A stretch of 6,851 nt of DNA from Thermoleophilia bacterium (GTDB taxonomy: Bacteria; Actinomycetota; Thermoleophilia; Gaiellales; SKUG01). The stretch covers positions 1-6,851 of the forward strand of contig JAGQUL010000217.1 of assembly GCA_020438525.1 (NCBI GenBank). The letters run 5' to 3'. This document shows positions 1 through 5,025 of this stretch, piece by piece; positions within the stretch are counted from its first letter, which is position 1, and every line of letters begins with the position of its first letter. Position numbers and translations under genes: made by a program. The notes beneath the pieces were generated by a model. The model was not told the origin of the DNA and made no database searches. It saw only the letters and a program-made list of their open reading frames with translations.

Positions 1-2155
1 CGAACACCCACGGGATCGCGCGCAGCCCGTCGAGGTAGCGCGCGGAGTCGGGGCGCTTTGCCGGGCGCGAGCCCACGTTCAGCAGCGCCAGCTCGTCGAC
101 CGGCGTGAACGCACGGAAGAAGTCGATGAACGCCGGGTCGCGGTGCACGAGGTCGCGGAAGGCCTCCTCCGCGACGCGTGCGATCTCGTCCATCGTCGCA
201 GCGTGAGCCGGGTCGACCTCGCTCGTCGCGCCGGCCGATCCGAGCCGGTCCTGCGCCGCGGCAACGAGCGCGCCCGCGACCGCGGATTCGAGGTTGCGGC
301 GCGCGAGCCCGCGCATGCCGTACTTGAACGAGATCGTCTCGCCCTGCTCGGTGAGCTTGAGCCGACCCGGTGGATGGCCGGGGGGCTGCGCGAGGATCGC
401 CGCGTGCGTGGGGCCGCCGCCGCGCCCGGCAGAGCCGCCGCGCCCGTGGAAGATCATCAGGTCGAGCCCGGCTTCCGCCGCGATCTTCGCGAGCGCGGCC
501 TGGGCGCGGTAGATGTGCCACTGCGCGGCGAGGTAGCCGCCGTCCTTGGCGGAGTCGGAGTAGCCCACCATCACCTCGAGGCGGCCGGCGCGCCGCTCGC
601 GCACCTGGCGGTCGAAGCGCGGATCGGCGAGCAGCTCGCGCATGATCGCGGGCGCCGCCTCGAGGTCCTCGATCGTCTCGAACAGCGGCACCGGCATCAG
701 GTCGCAGTCGGCGCGATCGGTGAGCTCGAGCGCGGTGCGCACGTCGTCGACGCTCGTGGTGCCGCTGATCACGAGCGTGTCGACCGCGCTCGTGCCGTGC
801 CGCCGCTGCACGTCGCCCACCGTCAGCAGCGTCGCCCAGTGGCTGTCGGACGGGTCGCCGACCGGGTCGATCGCGTGCAGGTCGCGGGCATGCATCCGCA
901 CGTCGAGCTTCGCCACGTGGAAGCCGAACATCGCCACGCGCCGACGCAGCGCCGCCAGGCGCCCGTCGGCGATCCGCTCGCCGCGGTTGGCGCGCAGCGA
1001 CCGGTCGATCAGGTCGAGGTCGGCAAGCAGCTCGCGCGAGCGCTCGTAGGCCGCGTCGAACTGGTCGAAGTCGTCGTTGCCGAGCATCCGGTCGAGCTTG
1101 CGCCAGATGAAGCTGAGCTTGCGCCGGTACGGCTCGCCGGCGTTCTGCTCGCCGATCCGCTGCGTGTAGCCGGGCATCGCCTGCTCGTCGGCGGCGATCG
1201 AGTCGAGCAGCTCCTGCGACACGTCGGCGAGCCGATCGCTGACGCTCAGCGCGCGCGCGATGTCGCGCACCTCGTCGCGGTAGTGCTCGGCGGCCAGCGC
1301 CCGCGCCTGGCGGATCGCCTCGAGCAGCGTGTCGGGCCCGGCGTTCGGGTTGCCGTCCTGGTCACCGCCGATCCACGAGCCGAAGCGCAGCGGCTCGTCG
1401 CCCGCGGGCATGCTCGGGATCAGGCGCCGCAGCTCGGCGGTCACGCGCGGCGCGTCGTCGAGCAGCACTCGCTCGAAGAACCACATCCCGTGCCGGATCT
1501 CGTCGATCACGCGCGGGCGCCGCTCGCGCACCTCGTCGGTCTGCCAGAGCGTGGTGATCTCCTCGAGCAGGCCACGCTCGATGCCGGCGCGCCCGGCCGG
1601 CGTGAGGTCGTGCTCGTCCAGCCGCCGCAGCAGCTCCGCCATCCGCAGCTGCGCTGCGAGCGCACCGCGGCGTGCCGCCTCGGTCGGGTGCGCGGTGAGC
1701 ACGAGCTCGACCCGAACGTGCGATGCGATGCGTGCGAGCTCGGCGTCGTCGAGCCCCGCGCCGCGCAGGCGCTGCACGGCATCCTCGAGCGACTCGCGCG
1801 GCGGCTCGCCGTCGTGCTCGTGCTGGCGACGGCGGCGGATTCGATGCACCTGCTCGGCCAGGTTCACGAGCTGGAAGTAGAGCGAGAACGAACGCAGCAC
1901 GTCGGCGCGATCCTGCGCGCCGAGGCTCGTCACGAGCTCGTGCAGGTCGCGGCGCTCGCTCGCGTCGGCGTTGCGCTCGCGCAGGTCGCGGCTCATCAGC
2001 CGGATCCGCTCGACCGCGTCGAGCATCGGCTCGCCACGCTGCTCCACGATCACCTGCCCGAGCAGGTCGCCGAGCAGGCGCACGTCACGCCTGAGGGGGG
2101 TCGATCCGTCGCCGCGCGCGTGGGCGCGATCCGGTGGTGCGGTCACGAGGTCCAT
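1..2155 (-). CDS. ppc: Phosphoenolpyruvate carboxylase, 3' end cut off by window edge
   Basis: This gene encodes PEP carboxylase, the cytosolic anaplerotic enzyme that joins bicarbonate to PEP to give oxaloacetate. The 718 codons present contain the hallmark motifs in order: VLTAHPTEAARR with catalytic His156 (E. coli His138), GSWIGGDQDGNPN, PLFETIEDL with Glu493 and GYSDSAKDGG with Asp534 (expected metal ligands, E. coli Glu506/Asp543) plus Lys537, and the FHGRGG...GRGGGPTH loop with His570, Arg572 and Arg578 (E. coli His579/Arg581/Arg587). It breaks off in RAIPWVF, a conserved stretch about 160-170 residues before the usual C-terminus (E. coli enzyme 883 aa). The C-terminal aspartate-inhibition site is therefore not visible. 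The ATG at 2155 is the first start after an in-frame TGA at about 2185, and a GGGAAGG Shine-Dalgarno-like site (2165-2171) lies 9 bases upstream. No frameshift or missing catalytic residue is seen. The family assignment is secure. Confidence 0.97.
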   Translation of the reverse strand, partial: MDLVTAPPDRAHARGDGSTPLRRDVRLLGDLLGQVIVEQRGEPMLDAVERIRLMSRDLRERNADASERRDLHELVTSLGAQDRADVLRSFSLYFQLVNLAEQVHRIRRRRQHEHDGEPPRESLEDAVQRLRGAGLDDAELARIASHVRVELVLTAHPTEAARRGALAAQLRMAELLRRLDEHDLTPAGRAGIERGLLEEITTLWQTDEVRERRPRVIDEIRHGMWFFERVLLDDAPRVTAELRRLIPSMPAGDEPLRFGSWIGGDQDGNPNAGPDTLLEAIRQARALAAEHYRDEVRDIARALSVSDRLADVSQELLDSIAADEQAMPGYTQRIGEQNAGEPYRRKLSFIWRKLDRMLGNDDFDQFDAAYERSRELLADLDLIDRSLRANRGERIADGRLAALRRRVAMFGFHVAKLDVRMHARDLHAIDPVGDPSDSHWATLLTVGDVQRRHGTSAVDTLVISGTTSVDDVRTALELTDRADCDLMPVPLFETIEDLEAAPAIMRELLADPRFDRQVRERRAGRLEVMVGYSDSAKDGGYLAAQWHIYRAQAALAKIAAEAGLDLMIFHGRGGSAGRGGGPTHAAILAQPPGHPPGRLKLTEQGETISFKYGMRGLARRNLESAVAGALVAAAQDRLGSAGATSEVDPAHAATMDEIARVAEEAFRDLVHRDPAFIDFFRAFTPVDELALLNVGSRPAKRPDSARYLDGLRAIPWVF

Positions 2156-2157
2156 GC

Positions 2158-2205
2158 CGGGGTGCCTTCCCGGTGCGACGCTCGATCACGCACGGCAGCA
2201 CCCCG
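2158..2205 (-). promoter_or_regulatory. Nested inverted repeat in the ppc leader
   Basis: A perfect 8-base inverted repeat (plus strand CGGGGTGC at 2158-2165 and GCACCCCG at 2198-2205) encloses a second one (GTGCG at 2173-2177, CGCAC at 2189-2193, loop of 11). The inner stem could extend by two pairs across one bulged base. In the minus-strand transcript this fills most of the 63 bases between the orphan gene's stop and the ppc ATG. The outer 3' arm lies between the ppc Shine-Dalgarno-like site and the ATG, so folding could hinder initiation. It could equally be a terminator for the upstream gene, but no run of U follows. Chance repeats are common at this base composition, so function is unproven. 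Confidence 0.35.
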
Positions 2206-2218
2206 AGGGCGCGCGTGG

Positions 2219-3412
2219 CTACTGCGCGGAGGTGGTGTCGTCGCTGTCCGACGACGAGCTGTCGCTGCTCGACTCGTCGGCTGCCGAGGTGTCGTCCGCC
2301 GAGGTGTCGTCGGAGCTGCCGGACGACGACGCGCTGTCGCTGCTGCTCGTCGACTCGATCGTGCTGGAATCAGCATTGGTCGCGTCGGTCGAGTCGGACG
2401 AGCTGGACGAGTCGGCGGAGCTGGCTGCGTCCACCGCGCCCGTCTGGCCCGGATGGAAGCGATGGCCGTGGCCGTGCCCCACGTGCGAGTGCCGGATCGA
2501 CATCGCGAGCTGGTGCAGCACGAGCGTGAGCTCGTTGAGCGACTCCTGCAGGCCACCCGGCAGCATGCCGAGGCCCTTGGCTCCTGCCACCGCGCTTGGG
2601 CCGCCGCCGAACGCCTCGGTCGAGACCGGCATGCCCATGCCGGCGAAGCCGCCGCCGCCCAGGCCACCGAGCACGCCGAGCGCCTGCTGCAGCGCCTGCT
2701 GCGCGGCGGCCATCATCGACTGCAGGTTGCCCGGCACCGCAGCTGCCGTGTCGCCACCGCCGTAGGCGCTGTCGACCGCGCTCGTCGCTGCGCCGCTGCC
2801 CTTGGCGACCGGCCCGGTGTTGCCGAAGGAGGTGATGCCGCCCGGACCCCACTGGCCGTCGACGAAGGTCGCGGCGCCCTTCGTACCGGGCGTGGTCTTG
2901 CCGCCGCCGGCAGTGCCGGTGGATGCCTCGAACGCGGCGCGCATACCGCTGTAGTCGGACTTGAGCTGGTCGACGCTCGGCAGGTCGAAGAAGTCGACGG
3001 TCGAGCCCTCGGGGATCTCGAGCGGCTTGCTGTCGGGGCCGTAGATGGTGCCGTCGGTGGCGTCGATGAAGCTGCCCGCCGGCACGCGTCCGGTCGGCTT
3101 GTCGTCGGCATCGAGGATCACGCCACCCTGCGTCGAGCTGATGAAGCGCTCCGGCTCTGGGGCGGTCATGTCTGCGGGAAGCTCGGGTGCCATGAAGCCC
3201 GGATCGATCGTCGGGTAGCCGGCGATCGGCGTGGCGACGGTGATGGGGCCCATCCCGAACCCGCCGCCGAATCCGCCGCCCATGCCGAATCCGCCGCCCA
3301 TGCCGTAGTTCATCGGCACCGCCGTGGCGAAACCGGCGTTCGGCGCCGCAGGGGTCGCGAACGCTCCCGGCAGCGTGTACATCAGGTTCGGGTTCATCGG
3401 GCCGATCGACAT
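2219..3412 (-). CDS. Unrecognised low-complexity protein with His cluster and Ser/Asp tail
   Basis: I do not recognise this 397-residue protein. Residues 1-36 are Pro/Ala/Met-rich. Residues 37-55 are a Gly-Met-Phe run built from a GMGGGF unit. Residues 96-141 hold two copies of a ~21-residue motif with the pattern D-x-KP-x-x-(V/I)PxGS-x-(V/I)D. Residues ~160-225 are Gly/Thr/Ala-rich linker. Two likely helices follow at ~230-248 (Gln/Ala-rich) and ~287-306 (amphipathic). Then come six His in 13 residues (308-320). The last 67 residues contain 31 Ser, 14 Asp, 2 Glu and no Lys or Arg. I see no Cys, no clear signal peptide and no membrane segment. The ATG at 3412 is chosen because AGGAG stands 8 bases before it; an ATG at 3475 would add 21 residues but lacks such support. 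Codon bias matches the neighbours and the frame is intact, so it looks like a real gene. A metal-binding, surface or biomineral-associated role is possible from composition alone, which is weak evidence. Confidence 0.8.
   Translation of the reverse strand: MSIGPMNPNLMYTLPGAFATPAAPNAGFATAVPMNYGMGGGFGMGGGFGGGFGMGPITVATPIAGYPTIDPGFMAPELPADMTAPEPERFISSTQGGVILDADDKPTGRVPAGSFIDATDGTIYGPDSKPLEIPEGSTVDFFDLPSVDQLKSDYSGMRAAFEASTGTAGGGKTTPGTKGAATFVDGQWGPGGITSFGNTGPVAKGSGAATSAVDSAYGGGDTAAAVPGNLQSMMAAAQQALQQALGVLGGLGGGGFAGMGMPVSTEAFGGGPSAVAGAKGLGMLPGGLQESLNELTLVLHQLAMSIRHSHVGHGHGHRFHPGQTGAVDAASSADSSSSSDSTDATNADSSTIESTSSSDSASSSGSSDDTSADDTSAADESSSDSSSSDSDDTTSAQ
2283..2311 (-). repeat. 15-base-period tandem repeat in the acidic tail
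   Basis: GCCGAGGTGTCGTC (plus-strand reading) occurs at 2283-2296 and again at 2298-2311, a 15-base period. On the coding strand it encodes DDTSA twice within the Ser/Asp-rich tail of the orphan protein, suggesting growth of the tail by short duplications. Confidence 0.75.
3270..3305 (-). repeat. Perfect 18-base tandem duplication coding for GMGGGF
   Basis: AATCCGCCGCCCATGCCG (plus-strand reading) occurs at 3270-3287 and directly again at 3288-3305 without a mismatch. The 18-base unit is six codons, so copy-number changes keep the frame and add or remove one GMGGGF unit in the orphan protein. A degenerate further copy lies just to the left (about 3257-3269). Confidence 0.9.
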
Positions 3413-3420
3413 GGGGGAGG

Positions 3421-3425
3421 CTCCT
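3421..3425 (-). promoter_or_regulatory. Ribosome binding site deciding the orphan gene start
   Basis: The plus strand reads CTCCT, giving AGGAG on the coding strand, 8 bases before the ATG at 3412. It is the clearest Shine-Dalgarno match in the window and favours the 397-residue form over the upstream ATG at 3475. Confidence 0.75.
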
Positions 3426-3499
3426 GTGGGGGTAGGAAGGGGTCGTGCGCATGCCGCGGGGGGCGACCGGCGCACGGGGTCGACGCTGTGTCCACCACC

Positions 3500-3528
3500 A
3501 TCGCACCACGAAACTGGAAATCCTGCAA
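3500..3528 (-). promoter_or_regulatory. Weak candidate promoter for the orphan gene
   Basis: The 147-base gap between the HIT stop and the orphan ATG contains one of the few AT-richer patches in the window (about 3510-3535). On the minus strand TTGCAG (3523-3528) and TGCGAT (3500-3505) lie 17 bases apart, resembling -35 and -10 elements at standard spacing. Each matches its consensus at only three of six positions. A TSS here would leave a leader of roughly 80 bases. Confidence 0.2.
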
Positions 3529-3559
3529 GAGAATTAGCGCAGGGACGACGACCCGCTCG

Positions 3560-3913
3560 TCAGAACGCGGCGAGGTCGCCGGCCATCACGTGCCAGTGCA
3601 CGTGGTAGATCAGCTGCCCGGCATCGCGCCCCACGTTGGTGAGCAGCCGGTAGCGCCCGTCCACGCCGGCCTCGCGCGCGGCACGCGCCACGAACTCGAG
3701 CATCCGGTCCGACGACCCGCCGGCATCGACCCACGCATCGAGGTTCTCGTGGTGCTCGCGCGGGATCACGAGCAGGTGGGTCTCGGCCTTCGGGTAGAGG
3801 TCGTCGAACGCGATGAACGCATCGTCCTCGAGACGGATGTTCGCCGGCGCGAATCCCTTTGCGATGTTGCAGAACACGCAGTCCACGACCGCCCTGATAC
3901 CCTCCCGCGCCAT
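3560..3913 (-). CDS. HIT-family (histidine triad) nucleotide-binding protein, HinT-like
   Basis: This is a 117-residue soluble protein of the histidine triad superfamily, whose HinT-type members hydrolyse purine nucleoside phosphoramidates and AMP-lysine-type adducts. The signature is near the C-terminus: N93-x-G-x-x-x-G-Q100 followed by H104-V-H106-W-H108, where the middle His is the family's nucleophile. The N-terminus has CVFC (Cys12, Cys15), as in many zinc-containing members, then the usual edge strand and THLLVIPREH. Length is normal for the family. The exact substrate cannot be told. The start is uncertain. ATG at 3913 lacks a convincing Shine-Dalgarno site and overlaps the divergent antiporter's ATG. 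A GTG at 3886, preceded by AGGG 5 bases away, would give a protein beginning MDCVFC, which resembles many relatives. The next gene on this strand begins 147 bases downstream of the stop, so cotranscription is possible but not obvious. Confidence 0.93.
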   Translation of the reverse strand: MAREGIRAVVDCVFCNIAKGFAPANIRLEDDAFIAFDDLYPKAETHLLVIPREHHENLDAWVDAGGSSDRMLEFVARAAREAGVDGRYRLLTNVGRDAGQLIYHVHWHVMAGDLAAF

Positions 3914-5006
3914 GACAGCAACCCCCGCGACCGGCGGTGCCGGAATCTCCACTGTCGAGAAGGTGATGATGGGCGTCGCGGCGGCGGCCTCCGCGCTCGT
4001 GCTCGGCCTCGAATTCGGCAGCGCCGGCGAGATCGCCGTGTTCGTGGTGTCGGCGCTCACGCTCGTGATGCTCGCGTGGCTGCTCGGCGCCGCGACGGAG
4101 CAGCTCGGGGAGCATCTCGGTCCGCGGATCGCCGGATCGCTCAACGCCACGCTCGGCAACCTGCCGGAGCTCGTGGTGGTGGTTCTGCTGATCAACGAGG
4201 CGAAGAAGAGCCCCGAGCTGATCGAGGTGGCCAAGGCATCGATGATCGGCTCGGTGCTCGGCAACGTGTTGTTCGTGCTCGGGCTGGCGTTCCTGCTCGG
4301 CGGGCTGCGGCACGGCACGCAGACGTTCCGGCGCTCGTTCGCGAGCCTGATGTCGACGATGATGATCCTCGCCGTGGCCGCGATCGCGGTGCCGGACCTG
4401 ATCCTGCTGCAGCACGACGAGGGGTCCGAGCACCTGACCGGACTGAGCATCGCGATCGCGGTGGTGCTGCTGGTGATCTACGTCGCGTCGACGTGGTACT
4501 TCATGAAGGACTCGGACGACGCGCACGCGCCGAGCGCGGCGCACGAGGCGCGCTGGTCCAGGCGCGCCGCGGTCACGACGCTGGTCGTGTCGGCCGTGGG
4601 CGTGGGCGTGGTGAGCGAGGCGCTGGTGGGATCGATGGAGCACACGATCCAGCAGGTCGGGATCAGCGCGAGCTTCATGGGCTTCATCCTGGTGCCGGTC
4701 GTGGGCAACATCGCCGAGCACCTGGTGGCGGTGCAGCTTGCGTGGCGCAACCAGATGGACTTCGGCGTGACGATCGCGCTCGGATCGAGCGTTCAGGTGG
4801 CGCTGCTGATCGTGCCGCTCGCGGTGTTCTTCTCGCACCTGGTCGGCAACCCGATCGACCTCACGTTCGAGCCGCGCCAGCTGCTCGCGCTCGGGCTGGC
4901 GGCGCTGATCGTGCCGACGCTCGTGAGCGACGGCGAGAGCACGTGGATCGAGGGCCTGCAGCTGATGGCGCTCTATGCGGTGATCGCGATCGGCTTCTGG
5001 TACTGA
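3912..5006 (+). CDS. cax: Ca2+/H+ antiporter, CAX family (CaCA superfamily)
   Basis: This encodes a 364-residue inner-membrane cation/proton exchanger that would expel Ca2+, or another divalent cation, using the proton gradient. The two inverted-repeat signature helices are clear: SLNATLGNLPELVV with acidic Glu86 in the first half and GFILVPVVGNIAEHL with Glu269 in the second. Each is followed by the usual second motif (KASMIGSVLGNVLFVLG; GVTIALGSSVQVALLIVP). About ten or eleven hydrophobic segments are visible. The halves are joined by a short hydrophilic, partly acidic loop at ~198-218. The protein ends WIEGLQLMALYAVIAIGFWY, typical for the family. Length is normal (350-400). I chose ATG 3912 because the protein then begins shortly before the first membrane helix; no Shine-Dalgarno site precedes it, so initiation may be leaderless. 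An alternative is the ATG pair at 3966/3969 behind GAGAAGG. A start at 3813 would run through the HIT gene and is unlikely. Ion specificity is inferred from family. Confidence 0.93.
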   Translation: MTATPATGGAGISTVEKVMMGVAAAASALVLGLEFGSAGEIAVFVVSALTLVMLAWLLGAATEQLGEHLGPRIAGSLNATLGNLPELVVVVLLINEAKKSPELIEVAKASMIGSVLGNVLFVLGLAFLLGGLRHGTQTFRRSFASLMSTMMILAVAAIAVPDLILLQHDEGSEHLTGLSIAIAVVLLVIYVASTWYFMKDSDDAHAPSAAHEARWSRRAAVTTLVVSAVGVGVVSEALVGSMEHTIQQVGISASFMGFILVPVVGNIAEHLVAVQLAWRNQMDFGVTIALGSSVQVALLIVPLAVFFSHLVGNPIDLTFEPRQLLALGLAALIVPTLVSDGESTWIEGLQLMALYAVIAIGFWY

Positions 5007-5022
5007 TCACGCAGCGGCGTGA
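5007..5022. terminator. Small perfect hairpin between convergent genes
   Basis: TCACGC (5007-5012) and GCGTGA (5017-5022) form a perfect 6-base stem with a 4-base AGCG loop. It begins directly after the antiporter stop codon and ends 3 bases before the opposing gene's stop. Being symmetrical, it could act on both transcripts. No T-run follows on either strand and the stem is short, so termination strength is doubtful. Confidence 0.4.
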
Positions 5023-5025
5023 CTG

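Noticed and set aside
3895..3900. TGATAC as a -10 element giving a leaderless antiporter message
   Set aside because: No partner -35 lies at acceptable spacing (the nearest TTGCAG is 22 bases away) and the match is poor, so it is not listed as a promoter.
3914..4450. A longer HIT protein starting at 4450
   Set aside because: The extra 179 residues are antisense to the antiporter and unlike any HIT protein; the domain itself accounts for the normal length of about 110-117 residues.
3534..4838. A minus-strand frame of 434 codons opposite the antiporter
   Set aside because: The product is an Arg/His/Asp-rich string without motifs, lying antisense to the CAX gene and out of frame with HIT.
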